From an uncultured Bacteroidales bacterium (GTDB lineage: Bacteria > Bacteroidota > Bacteroidia > Bacteroidales > UBA932), in contig CAJOKD010000018.1 in the NCBI GenBank assembly GCA_905235085.1, positions 23,326 to 87,325 on the forward strand: DNA of 64,000 bases. Direction: 5' to 3'. Of this stretch, positions 1 to 7,811 are shown in pieces (within the stretch, counting starts at the first letter, position 1; the number at the start of each line of letters is the position of its first letter). Made by a program: the position numbers and the translations under genes. The notes beneath the pieces were generated by a model that was given only the letters and a program-made list of their open reading frames with translations, was not told the origin of the DNA and searched no databases.

Positions 1-1388
1 CGGAACTGCTGGAACTCTGCGACAGGATGGGCTTCGTGGTGCTCGACGAATTCTCCGACACCTGGTCAATACCGAAGAGGAAGAACGGTTATGCCGTGCT
101 GTTCGAGAACTGGTTCGAAAAGGATATGGCCGCTCTGGTCCGCAGAGACCGCAACCACCCGTCAGTGATAATGTGGAGCATCGGCAACGAGGTCCCGGAA
201 CAGGGTTATCCTGACAAGTACTGGATCGCTTACCGGCTCACCGAAATCTGCCACGAACTGGATCCGACCAGGCTGACAACGGTCGGTTCCGACAATCCGT
301 GGGCCTCGGAGCAGGATTTCCGCAACGCGGTGGATGCCTATGGCTTCAACTATAAGCCGCATCTGTACGCCAAGTTCCACGAAGCCAATCCCGGGAAAGT
401 CTATTACGGCAGCGAGACTGAATCCACCATCAGCTCCAGAGGAGTCTATATGTTCCCGGTCGGGGAAAACGTAGAAGCCGCCGAGCAGGACTTCCAGGTA
501 TGTTCATACGACCTGCACACCGTTCCTTGGGGCCAGATTCCGGAGCAGGAGTGGAAATTCGAGGACGAGAACCCGGCCTGCCTAGGCGAGTTCGTCTGGA
601 CGGGATACGACTACCTCGGAGAGCCTACTCCATACAACAGCGACCTCACGATCCTGAGCAACTTCCACGATCCGAAGTCCCTCGAAAGGGCGAAGAAGGA
701 ACTGGAGGAGAAGGGCAGGATATCATCCCCTTCCAGGAGTTCGTATTTCGGAATAATCGACCTCGCCGGCTTCCCGAAGGACCGTTACTGGCTATACCAG
801 GCACGCTGGACGGAAAAGCCTGTGCTTCACGTACTTCCGCACTGGAACTGGGCCGAACGGAAAGGTGAGGTGACCCCTGTGCACGTGTACACCAACTGCG
901 ACAAGGCGGAGCTTTTCATAAACGGTAAGTCTCAGGGAGTCCGGGAGAGAGCTGAAGGCCAGTACCGTCTCCGCTGGGACGATGTGGTCTATGAGCCGGG
1001 CAAGGTCAAGGTGATAGCGTGGAAGGACGGAAAGAAATATATCGAGAATATCGGGACCACCAAAGCTCCGAAGGAGATTGCGATGGAGGTCGAGGAGGGG
1101 TTCGGTGATGGCGACATATTCTTCGTGGACGTAAGGATAGAAGATAAGAAGGGACAGATGGTCCCTACTGCCTGCAACGAGCTCAGGTTCAAGATAAAGG
1201 GACCGGGAGAGATCCTCGCGGTCGATTCCGGCGACGCAACCTGCCTCACCCCGTTCAAGTCCGACAGGATCGCCGCTTTCAACGGGCTTTCGTCAGTGAT
1301 AATCAAGCCGACCGGCAAAGGCAGGATCGTCCTGACCGCCGAAAGCGACGGCCTCAAGAAAGCCAAAGTCCGCATCAGAAATAAATAA
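1..1388 (+). CDS. Glycoside hydrolase family 2 protein, 5' truncated by window edge
   Basis: This is the C-terminal part of a GH2 beta-galactosidase-like enzyme. The reading frame is open to the first base, so the true start lies outside the window and the Met at 27 is internal. Counting from that Met, the TIM-barrel acid/base motif SIGNE is at about residue 55 and the probable nucleophile motif GSETES is at about 130. After the barrel, from about residue 265, come beta-sandwich segments (HVYTNCDKAELFINGKSQG, then VDVRIEDKKGQMVPTA) of the DUF4982 and GH2 C-terminal type. GH2 enzymes of this architecture hydrolyse terminal beta-galactosides or related glycosides, usually in the periplasm. Substrate cannot be told from sequence, and the signal peptide is out of view. 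The next gene follows after 13 bases on the same strand. Confidence 0.9.
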   Translation, partial: ELLELCDRMGFVVLDEFSDTWSIPKRKNGYAVLFENWFEKDMAALVRRDRNHPSVIMWSIGNEVPEQGYPDKYWIAYRLTEICHELDPTRLTTVGSDNPWASEQDFRNAVDAYGFNYKPHLYAKFHEANPGKVYYGSETESTISSRGVYMFPVGENVEAAEQDFQVCSYDLHTVPWGQIPEQEWKFEDENPACLGEFVWTGYDYLGEPTPYNSDLTILSNFHDPKSLERAKKELEEKGRISSPSRSSYFGIIDLAGFPKDRYWLYQARWTEKPVLHVLPHWNWAERKGEVTPVHVYTNCDKAELFINGKSQGVRERAEGQYRLRWDDVVYEPGKVKVIAWKDGKKYIENIGTTKAPKEIAMEVEEGFGDGDIFFVDVRIEDKKGQMVPTACNELRFKIKGPGEILAVDSGDATCLTPFKSDRIAAFNGLSSVIIKPTGKGRIVLTAESDGLKKAKVRIRNK

Positions 1389-1401
1389 ATAATAAATATA
1401 T

Positions 1402-3804
1402 ATGAGGAGAGTATTATTGACAGTCGTGGCGGCGGTGTGCTGCCTGGGTGCCTTCGGACAGGAGAGCGCAAAGGTGACCAAGGCGAACTATGCCCTGGCG
1501 GAAAGGTTCTCTGCCAAGAAGGTGAACCAGATGGTGTTCTCGACCAGGGTGATGCCGAACTGGTTCCGTGACGGGGACAGGTTCTGGTATGAGTGGAAGA
1601 CTCCGCAAGGGACCAAGTATTACATAGTGGATCCGGCCAAGGGCTCAAAGACCGAGATCTTCGACATGGAGAAGCTGGCGATGCAGGTCACCGAGCAGGT
1701 CCGCTATCCATTTGATGCCCAGCATATTCCTATAAGGAACCTTAAGCTCAAGGAAGACAGGTATTTCCATTTCGACATAGTGTCCGGATTGAACAAAGAC
1801 AAGGACACGACGTATTTCAGGTATGATATCGTGACCAGGCAGCTGGACACCGTCGGAAAGGAGAAGAAGAAATATCCGATGTGGGCCAGTGTTTCCCCTG
1901 ACGGGAAGGTTGGAATATTCGCGAAAGGTTCGAACCTGTGGATAATGGACTCCACCAACCTTCGGAAGGCCGCCGTCAACGAGAAGGACACCACCCTCGT
2001 GGAATATAAGCTGACGACCGACGGCATCCGTCAGTTCGGCTACGGCTACGGCAACTACACCGGCGACACCGAGAAGGACAGCACCAAACGCCACAATCCG
2101 GGTCACATCATCTGGTCCCCGGACTCAAGGCACTTCGCCACCATGAAGTGGGACATGCGCAAGCTGAGCGAGCTCTGGGTAATCAATTCCGTGAAAGGAA
2201 AGCGTCCGGAACTGGAGACCTACAAGTACCAGATGCCGGGCGAAGCCGGTCCCAAGGGATATCTCTTCGTATTCACCCTGGATGGCTTGAAGGCCACTTC
2301 CCAGGAAGTGAGGAGCGAGGCTTTCAAGGACCAGGACGTCAATTTCCTGAACGCCAGGCATGAAGCGAAGGACAATTACCTTGACTACAGGACGAGCAAA
2401 TGGCTGGGCGACAACAGCGGATTCTACCTGGTCAGGCAGAGCCGCGACCTCAAGAGGCTGGACCTTTGCTGGGTGGCGGTCGGCGCCGATTCAACGAAGA
2501 CCATAATCTCTGAGAGGGAAAGGACTTATATAGAATACCGCAATCCTTATCTTGTCAAGGGCGGAAAGCAGCTTGTCTGGTGGTCCGAGCGCAACGGATG
2601 GGCCAACCTGTACCTGTATGACAGCGACGGCAACCTCCAGAGGGCCCTTACAGACGGAGCTTTCCACGTGGAAGACGTGCTGGGAGTCAACGAGAAGGAG
2701 GGATATGTGCTCCTGAGCGCCTGCGGAGTCCTGAAGGGCGAGAATCCTTACCAGATGCATACCTTCCGGGTCCCGCTTGCGGGCGGAAGCCTTTCGCACC
2801 TGGATATGGATGATATGGATGTCCTCTCTACGGCCAGCGACGATGCCAAGTACTTCGTGGCCAATTATTCCAGGGTGGACTGCGGACCGGCCGTCGCGCT
2901 TTACAATGCATCCGGAAAGAAGGTTCTGGACCTCGGAACAGCTGACCTCAGCCTGCTGTTAGAGGCCGGATACAAGTTCCCCGAGAGGTTCAAGGTCAAG
3001 GCCGCCGACGGGGTGACAGACCTGTACGGAGCGATGTACAAGCCTTATGACTTCGATTCCACAAAGGTCTATCCTATCTGCGACTATGTATATCCTGGTC
3101 CTCAGGTGGAGGCCAACAACATCTCCTGGAGCAAGGGTTTCACCAGGACCGACAGGCTCGCCCAGCTCGGTATCATAGTGATCACCGTGGGCAACCGCGG
3201 AGGCCACCCGAACCGCTCCAAGTGGTATCACAACTACGGTTACGGCAACCTGCGTGACTATGGTCTGGAGGACCAGAAATACGCCATCCAGCAGCTCGGG
3301 GCCAGGTATCCGTTCATCGACCTTGAGAGAGTGGGAATCCACGGGCATTCAGGCGGCGGCTTTATGAGCACCGCAGCCATCCTGAAGTATCCTGACTTTT
3401 TCAAGGCGGCGGTGTCCTGCGCCGGCAACCACGACAACAGCATCTACAACCGCTGGTGGAGCGAGCAGCATCACGGAATCCTGGAGAAGGTCGACAAGGG
3501 TGATACTACGTTCGTATATTCAATCTCCACCAACCAGGAGCTTGCGAAGAACCTGAAGGGGCACCTTATGCTCGTCCACGGGGATATCGACAACAATGTG
3601 CATCCTGCCAACACCATACGCGTTGTGAATGCGCTTATCAGGGCCAACAAGCGCTTCGATATGCTTATCCTCCCCGGACAGCGCCACGGCTTCGGGGATA
3701 TGAACGAATACTTCTTCTGGAGAATGGCCGACTACTATTCCGAGTGGCTCATCGGTGACACCGAACGGTCCAGAGTGGATATAGTCCAGCTGAACAACGA
3801 CTGA
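1402..3804 (+). CDS. S9 family prolyl dipeptidyl peptidase (DPP-IV type)
   Basis: An 800-residue exported serine peptidase with a short signal peptide (MRRVLLTVVAAVCCLGAFG). The N-terminal half is a DPP-IV-type beta-propeller; the C-terminal third is an alpha/beta hydrolase. The catalytic triad is visible as Ser650 in GHSGGG, Asp730 in HGDIDNNVH and His762 in GQRHGF. Length and spacing match bacterial DPP-IV homologues, which remove Xaa-Pro dipeptides from peptides in the periplasm. It starts 13 bases after the GH2 gene and may be cotranscribed with it. Palindromic repeats lie immediately downstream. The family call is firm; exact peptide specificity is not visible. Confidence 0.93.
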   Translation: MRRVLLTVVAAVCCLGAFGQESAKVTKANYALAERFSAKKVNQMVFSTRVMPNWFRDGDRFWYEWKTPQGTKYYIVDPAKGSKTEIFDMEKLAMQVTEQVRYPFDAQHIPIRNLKLKEDRYFHFDIVSGLNKDKDTTYFRYDIVTRQLDTVGKEKKKYPMWASVSPDGKVGIFAKGSNLWIMDSTNLRKAAVNEKDTTLVEYKLTTDGIRQFGYGYGNYTGDTEKDSTKRHNPGHIIWSPDSRHFATMKWDMRKLSELWVINSVKGKRPELETYKYQMPGEAGPKGYLFVFTLDGLKATSQEVRSEAFKDQDVNFLNARHEAKDNYLDYRTSKWLGDNSGFYLVRQSRDLKRLDLCWVAVGADSTKTIISERERTYIEYRNPYLVKGGKQLVWWSERNGWANLYLYDSDGNLQRALTDGAFHVEDVLGVNEKEGYVLLSACGVLKGENPYQMHTFRVPLAGGSLSHLDMDDMDVLSTASDDAKYFVANYSRVDCGPAVALYNASGKKVLDLGTADLSLLLEAGYKFPERFKVKAADGVTDLYGAMYKPYDFDSTKVYPICDYVYPGPQVEANNISWSKGFTRTDRLAQLGIIVITVGNRGGHPNRSKWYHNYGYGNLRDYGLEDQKYAIQQLGARYPFIDLERVGIHGHSGGGFMSTAAILKYPDFFKAAVSCAGNHDNSIYNRWWSEQHHGILEKVDKGDTTFVYSISTNQELAKNLKGHLMLVHGDIDNNVHPANTIRVVNALIRANKRFDMLILPGQRHGFGDMNEYFFWRMADYYSEWLIGDTERSRVDIVQLNND

Positions 3805-3831
3805 CGGCTCGTCATCCACGGCTGTTCACTA

Positions 3832-3959
3832 CGTCATCCCCGGCTTGACCGGGGATCTGTTTCTGTCTCGCGTCATCCCCGGCTTGACCGGGGATCTGTT
3901 TCTGTCTCGCGTCATCCCCGGCTGACCGGGGATCTGGGATGCCCGAACAAGTCGGGCAT
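3832..3959. repeat. REP-like palindromic repeat block, three 39-base units plus a GCCCGA palindrome
   Basis: A 28-base unit containing the palindrome TCCCCGGCTTGACCGGGGA begins at 3832, 3871 and 3910, separated by the 11-base spacer TTTCTGTCTCG. The third copy has lost one T. A second palindrome, ATGCCCGA-ACAAG-TCGGGCAT, follows at 3939-3959. The block lies between the peptidase gene and the GIY-YIG gene. The same two elements recur at 4312-4356 and 4401-4494. As RNA these would fold into strong hairpins and could also end transcription of the peptidase gene. Confidence 0.9.
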
Positions 3960-4010
3960 GACGTATGGGTCGGACATAACAATTTATATTGAATCAACAT
4001 CTAAAGAACT

Positions 4011-4379
4011 ATGGAAAGGAAAGGATACATCTATTTTATGACGAATAAGAATAATAACGTCTTATACGTCGGTGTTACTAACAGTCTTGTCAGAAGAATG
4101 GCCGAACATCATGAAGGAAGAGGCTCATCGTTTACCAAAAAATACAATTGTTATAAGTTGGTATATTTTGAGCGGTTCCAGGATATTGAGCAGGCCATCG
4201 CTCGCGAAAAGCAATTAAAGCATTTCAAACGAGAGTGGAAAAACAATTTGGTACAAGGCGTTAATCCGAATTGGATTAATTTGGCGAAAAGCATAATATC
4301 TGATCCGGAGGGGATGCCCGAACAGGTCGGGCATGACGGACTAGTCGGGCATGACAGCCTAATCGAGCAAGACGATTAA
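4011..4379 (+). CDS. Small GIY-YIG domain endonuclease-like protein with repeat-derived C-terminus
   Basis: A 122-residue protein. Residues 5-85 form a single GIY-YIG domain of the short UPF0213/YhbQ type: YIYFMTNKNNNVLYVGVTN carries the two Y-containing motifs, followed by LVRRMAEH, and AIAREKQLKHFKREWK carries the usual Glu/Lys helix. This fold cuts DNA in homing and repair enzymes; the role of the short free-standing forms is poorly known. The gene body is AT-rich compared with its neighbours. The last ~23 residues (from EGMPEQVGHDG) are encoded by the palindromic repeat found on both sides, so the repeat has replaced or extended the original C-terminus. No good Shine-Dalgarno is seen. The domain call is firm, activity unknown. 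Confidence 0.88.
   Translation: MERKGYIYFMTNKNNNVLYVGVTNSLVRRMAEHHEGRGSSFTKKYNCYKLVYFERFQDIEQAIAREKQLKHFKREWKNNLVQGVNPNWINLAKSIISDPEGMPEQVGHDGLVGHDSLIEQDD
4312..4356. repeat. Repeat copy inside the GIY-YIG coding region
   Basis: ATGCCCGA-ACAGG-TCGGGCATGACGGACTA, followed by a second TCGGGCATGAC, occurs within the 3' end of the GIY-YIG gene. It matches the element at 4431-4494 almost base for base, which shows that the protein's tail is repeat DNA. Confidence 0.85.
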
Positions 4380-4400
4380 TACATTGCTATGTGTTCGCTA

Positions 4401-4494
4401 CGTCATCCCCGGCTTGACCGGGGATCTGGGATGCCCGAACAGGTCGGGCATGACGGACTAGTCGGGCATGACGGACTAGTCGGGCATGACGGAC
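4401..4494. repeat. REP-like unit followed by 18-base tandem repeats
   Basis: A full copy of the CCCCGG...CCGGGG unit lies at 4401-4428, the GCCCGA palindrome follows at 4431-4451, and then GTCGGGCATGACGGACTA repeats head-to-tail at 4443, 4461 and 4479 (last copy incomplete). This block sits between the 3' end of the GIY-YIG gene and the 3' end of the convergent methyltransferase gene, so the GIY-YIG gene is bracketed on both sides by the same repeat family. Confidence 0.88.
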
Positions 4495-4507
4495 ACGGAA
4501 CGGCTTC

Positions 4508-5092
4508 CTAGCGCCCGTAGAGCTGGAGTTCGATAACTCTGCGCTTGAGGGCGCTTCCGTATTCATATTCACCGACATCTATCGAATCAAGTAGGTAGAG
4601 GTCGGTGCCCTTGAATATGGTGCCTTCGGCTACTGTCCTGATCTGCAGGATCTTGTCGATGGAATCCTTAGGGACGATCAGATGGCAAGGGATGATGTAG
4701 GCGACCATGTTGCAGGCCACGGCGTGAGCTACTGCGCGTACTCCGCGAGGATTGTCGCAGATCTGGGCAAGCTGGCTGTAGCTCATCAGCTTGATTCCCT
4801 CCTCAGGCAGGATAGGCGTGCCATCCTCCCGGTGGGTCAGATGGTATAGATTCTTCCAGACATTGACCTGGAATGGAGTGCCGGAAATGTAAAGGTCCTC
4901 CCACTTGGTCTTGAGGGACAGGTCGGAGAGTTCCTTCATCGAAATCTTGCTGACAGTGATTTCCGAAGTGGCGGAAACAGGTTGTGATTGCACCATCTCG
5001 GTGATTTTGCCCAGGTGCCGGAAGTCCGCGCAGACCGACGCAATCTTGCCATCGATGCGCGTCACCACCCATTTGTTATCATTCCTTTTCAT
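4508..5092 (-). CDS. ogt: Methylated-DNA--protein-cysteine S-methyltransferase
   Basis: A 194-residue suicide repair protein that transfers the methyl group of O6-methylguanine (and O4-methylthymine) to its own cysteine. The active-site motif is IPCHLIV with Cys136; the family usually has PCHRV, so Arg is replaced by Leu. The preceding DNA-binding helix region is recognisable: FQVNVWKNL at 74-82, then YSQLAQICDNPRGVRAVAHAV. The C-terminal tail past the active site is somewhat longer and more divergent than in Ogt/MGMT. It is transcribed as a single gene on the minus strand; an AT-rich inverted repeat lies just upstream of the start codon. Confidence 0.88.
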   Translation of the reverse strand: MKRNDNKWVVTRIDGKIASVCADFRHLGKITEMVQSQPVSATSEITVSKISMKELSDLSLKTKWEDLYISGTPFQVNVWKNLYHLTHREDGTPILPEEGIKLMSYSQLAQICDNPRGVRAVAHAVACNMVAYIIPCHLIVPKDSIDKILQIRTVAEGTIFKGTDLYLLDSIDVGEYEYGSALKRRVIELQLYGR

Positions 5093-5100
5093 TGCCGATT

Positions 5101-5127
5101 ATTCTTAACCCGCTTAAAGTTAAGAAT
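5101..5127 (-). promoter_or_regulatory. Inverted repeat upstream of ogt
   Basis: ATTCTTAAC and GTTAAGAAT form a perfect 9-base inverted repeat with a 9-base spacer, ending 8 bases before the ogt start codon on the minus strand. There is no U-tract, so it looks more like an operator or 5' leader hairpin for ogt than a terminator for the upstream TPR gene. Confidence 0.4.
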
Positions 5128-5146
5128 TTCCACCCACAACTCCAAA

Positions 5147-6709
5147 TCATTTCCCGAGCCAGGAAAGGAAGAAGTCTTTCAATGGGGAGCCGGAATTGGC
5201 CAGGCGGCCTTTCAGCCTCCATATCCGGTTGTAGATGACACCCTTCTCCTTGCCCATCAGGGTGGATATGGTCGTGCTTGAGAATCCTGATGCCGCGAAA
5301 CTGTACAGCAGGAAGTCTTCTTCCTTCCAGGACGGGAACTCCTCGCGGAGTTTGGCCATCACTCCGTCGCAGCTGTCGTCCAGCATTTCTTCCAGGTTCT
5401 TCTGGACTTTCCGGTCGCTTCTCAGCCCTTCGACAATATTCTTCACTTCGCGAAGTATCTTCGGCTGGAGGTTGTCTGTGCCTTCATACACATAATACTG
5501 CTCGCAAAGGCGTTCGAGGGTGTCGTACCTAAGGCTGTCGGTCCTGCCCGGCTTCCTGGTCCCGGGAGAAGAGGCCAGTTTCCTGCGAAGGTCTTCGGCC
5601 ACCGTCATAAGTTGCTCCTTTTCAGCTATTTCCTCCTCCAGCCTGCGCTTTTGGAGAGCCCTGTAATACAGATAGGCGGCGACCAGTGCGGCTATGACCA
5701 TCAAGGCTGCCAGGGAGAATAGCCAGAGCTTCAGCCTGGCGTTGCGGAGTCCCTGGGCGGTTGCATCTGCCTTCTCCTGGATATACTCCCTCTGGCTGGC
5801 CGCGACGGCCTCCCTCAAGGCCGCTGTCTGGGTGCTGTTGCCATATTCGGTAACCCTCTCAAGGGCCTGGAGAGCCTTGCGGGCGTCGCCCGAGCGGGAC
5901 GCTATCTGATATTCGCGGAAATCCACTTCAGCCACGGCGTCCTCCCCTTCGGCTTCGGCACGGGCTTCCGCGAGCCACTTCAAGGCCTCCGCCTGCCGCC
6001 CTGTCAGGGAATATGAATATGCCAGGACTCCCTTGTCGGAGCTTGAAAGCGGGAGTCCGAGTTCGTTGCCAGCACGTCCGAGAAGGTCGATCGCCAGCGC
6101 CGGGTCAGGAGAATCCTTGCTCACGGCCAGTGCGGCATAGGATTCGAGGCAGCGGGCTTCCAGGAGGGTGTCCTTCAATTCGTGTGAATCGTAAAGCACG
6201 CTCTTGAATATGTCTTCGGCAGCATCGTACCGTGCCAGTCCGGCTTCGGCCTGGCCTATTTCCAGCAGCGACTGGAGCGAATCCTGCTTCTTCCCTGCTG
6301 CCTGGAAGGCTTCCGCAGCGCGTGCAAGGTACATCATCTCATCGGTAGCGTTGCCCGAGGCATTGCAGGTGTGCGCCATATCGCGGCAGATGAGACCTTC
6401 GTGATACTTGTCTCCAACCTGTCCGGCCAGATCGAGAGCCTTGGTGTAGGAAACGATGGCTGCAGAGTAGTTCCCGTCATTGAACTGGGTCCTTCCAAGG
6501 CAGTACAGAGCCCTTGCCTGCTGTCCGGCATCCCCGTGGCGGGAGAACCAGGATACGGTTTTCTCCATATCCCCGACACTCTGGGTATTGAATCCGCCCA
6601 GCCCTTCCTCCACCTGGTCGAGGTAGGCTCCCATCTTGTTTTCAAGTTCGTGGGAGCAGGCCGCCAGGACAAGGACCACCAAAAGCGATATGGTACGGAC
6701 AGTTCGCAT
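5147..6709 (-). CDS. TPR lipoprotein/membrane regulator with C-terminal HTH
   Basis: About 520 residues from the Met at 6709, which is preferred to the upstream Met at 6730 because it gives a clean lipoprotein signal (MRTVRTISLLVVLVLAACS) and starts just after the stop of the upstream gene. The order of parts is: lipobox Cys, several TPR repeats (e.g. ALYCLGRTQFNDGNYSAAIV), one membrane segment (LWLFSLAALMVIAALVAAYL), a charged coiled coil, and a C-terminal LuxR-like HTH (FAASGFSSTTISTLMGKEKG, ending in NRIWRLKGRL). Such single-chain sensors are widespread in Bacteroidales and resemble the DUF6377 regulator at 9874, but no SusC/SusD genes lie beside this one, so its target is unknown. Confidence 0.8.
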   Translation of the reverse strand: MRTVRTISLLVVLVLAACSHELENKMGAYLDQVEEGLGGFNTQSVGDMEKTVSWFSRHGDAGQQARALYCLGRTQFNDGNYSAAIVSYTKALDLAGQVGDKYHEGLICRDMAHTCNASGNATDEMMYLARAAEAFQAAGKKQDSLQSLLEIGQAEAGLARYDAAEDIFKSVLYDSHELKDTLLEARCLESYAALAVSKDSPDPALAIDLLGRAGNELGLPLSSSDKGVLAYSYSLTGRQAEALKWLAEARAEAEGEDAVAEVDFREYQIASRSGDARKALQALERVTEYGNSTQTAALREAVAASQREYIQEKADATAQGLRNARLKLWLFSLAALMVIAALVAAYLYYRALQKRRLEEEIAEKEQLMTVAEDLRRKLASSPGTRKPGRTDSLRYDTLERLCEQYYVYEGTDNLQPKILREVKNIVEGLRSDRKVQKNLEEMLDDSCDGVMAKLREEFPSWKEEDFLLYSFAASGFSSTTISTLMGKEKGVIYNRIWRLKGRLANSGSPLKDFFLSWLGK

Positions 6710-6711
6710 CG

Positions 6712-7725
6712 TCAGTCTTCGTTGTGCCATCCCTGTGCCTTGATCGGGAGTTCAGCTCCACCGGGAGCTACCAGGACTGCACCCACGTCGCTCTGGGCGA
6801 GATGGCCGATTATGTCGAATGTCTGGAAATCCCTGCGGAACTTTTCCGCATCCAGTATCGGGATTATGTAAAGGAGCCTGAAATCGTCGCCTCCGTTCAT
6901 CGCTGCGGACACCGGATCGATGTCCAATTCCTTGCCGAATGCGAAGCTGTTGCCTTCGAAAGGAATCTTGTCGGCATAAACCTTCGCTCCGAGAGCAGTG
7001 TCGCGCACCAGCCTCTTCAAGGCATCGGAAAGACCGTGGGATATGACATATCCGTGAGAAGGGATTATACCGGCGTCTTCAAGCCGGGAGACTGCAGACG
7101 GGGAGACCTCGGGCTTGAGATAGCTCCCGATCATCATCTTGTACTTCTCCAGGTCCGGCTGGGCGGAATCGTCGGCCGTCTTCTCGAATGCTTTCTTTTC
7201 CCGCTCGAGTATCTGCTGGCCGATATAGGCTGCTCCCAGGCTTCCTGAGACGCATATCAGGTCCTTGCTTCTGGCTACCGCCCTCCTTCCGGAGGTGAAC
7301 TTGCATTCCTCTCCTATGGCGGACACGCTGACTGCCAGTCCGTTGGGAGACGGGACCAGGTCGAGGTCAAGGGATTTGTAACCGTGTTCCCTGGTTGCAG
7401 CAAGGACTCCCGACCACAGCTCACGGACGTGGGTAAAATCCAGCTTGGAGGAGAGGGCGAGCCTCACGGACAGCATCCTCGGGTGGGACATGGAGGCATA
7501 CAGTCCGGCAGTCTGGGCGACTACGCATTTGTAGCCCAGATGCTTGAGGGGGAAGTATGTCAGATCGAAGTCCACTCCTTCCAGGAACACCCTGGAAGAT
7601 GTGCGGACTACGCTTCCGGCCTCAGGAGTGAAAGAAGGGGCCTCCACGTGTTCGAATCCGCTGCCTTCGAAGAGCAGGGCAACCGCTTCCGCCTTGCCAT
7701 ATTCGTTGAAAGTTTCTACGGCCAT
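6712..7725 (-). CDS. ThiL/AIR-synthase-superfamily protein, divergent thiamine-monophosphate kinase homologue
   Basis: About 337 residues, read from the ATG at 7725 (MAVETFNEYG). The length and overall plan are those of ThiL, which phosphorylates thiamine monophosphate in the last step of thiamine diphosphate synthesis. Recognisable elements are FLEGVDFDLTYFP (ThiL: LVEGVHF), the SGSLGAAYIG glycine loop and, near the C-terminus, MNGGDDFRLLYIIP (ThiL: GGEDYELL). Several metal/nucleotide positions differ: the usual TTD before the EGVHF motif reads RTSS here, and the DLAAMG motif reads AGLYASMS. It may be an active but divergent Bacteroidales ThiL or a paralogue with another role. The next gene on the strand starts 2 bases after its stop. 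A TAATTTTG -7 box on the minus strand at 7753-7760 may serve it. Confidence 0.65.
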   Translation of the reverse strand: MAVETFNEYGKAEAVALLFEGSGFEHVEAPSFTPEAGSVVRTSSRVFLEGVDFDLTYFPLKHLGYKCVVAQTAGLYASMSHPRMLSVRLALSSKLDFTHVRELWSGVLAATREHGYKSLDLDLVPSPNGLAVSVSAIGEECKFTSGRRAVARSKDLICVSGSLGAAYIGQQILEREKKAFEKTADDSAQPDLEKYKMMIGSYLKPEVSPSAVSRLEDAGIIPSHGYVISHGLSDALKRLVRDTALGAKVYADKIPFEGNSFAFGKELDIDPVSAAMNGGDDFRLLYIIPILDAEKFRRDFQTFDIIGHLAQSDVGAVLVAPGGAELPIKAQGWHNED

Positions 7726-7771
7726 TATCAACAGTTTTCAAAGTAATCAGGACAAAATTAGCATAAATTGT

Positions 7772-7788
7772 TAAATTTGTTAAATTTG
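7772..7788 (+). promoter_or_regulatory. Tandem Bacteroidales -7 boxes upstream of the phosphodiesterase operon
   Basis: TAAATTTG occurs twice in succession (7772-7779 and 7781-7788), each a perfect TAnnTTTG box, 24-40 bases before the ATG at 7812. No clear TTTG -33 element is seen at the usual distance. Confidence 0.5.
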
Positions 7789-7811
7789 TAATATTGAAAC
7801 ATAATCAGATT

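Noticed and set aside
989-1648. Long minus-strand open frame across the GH2/peptidase junction
   Set aside because: It is antisense to two clear genes and has the Ser/Pro/Arg-rich composition of a shadow frame in GC-rich DNA.
3832-4494. Possible CRISPR array in the repeat region
   Set aside because: Spacers between units are identical or absent rather than unique, units are strongly palindromic and no cas genes are near.
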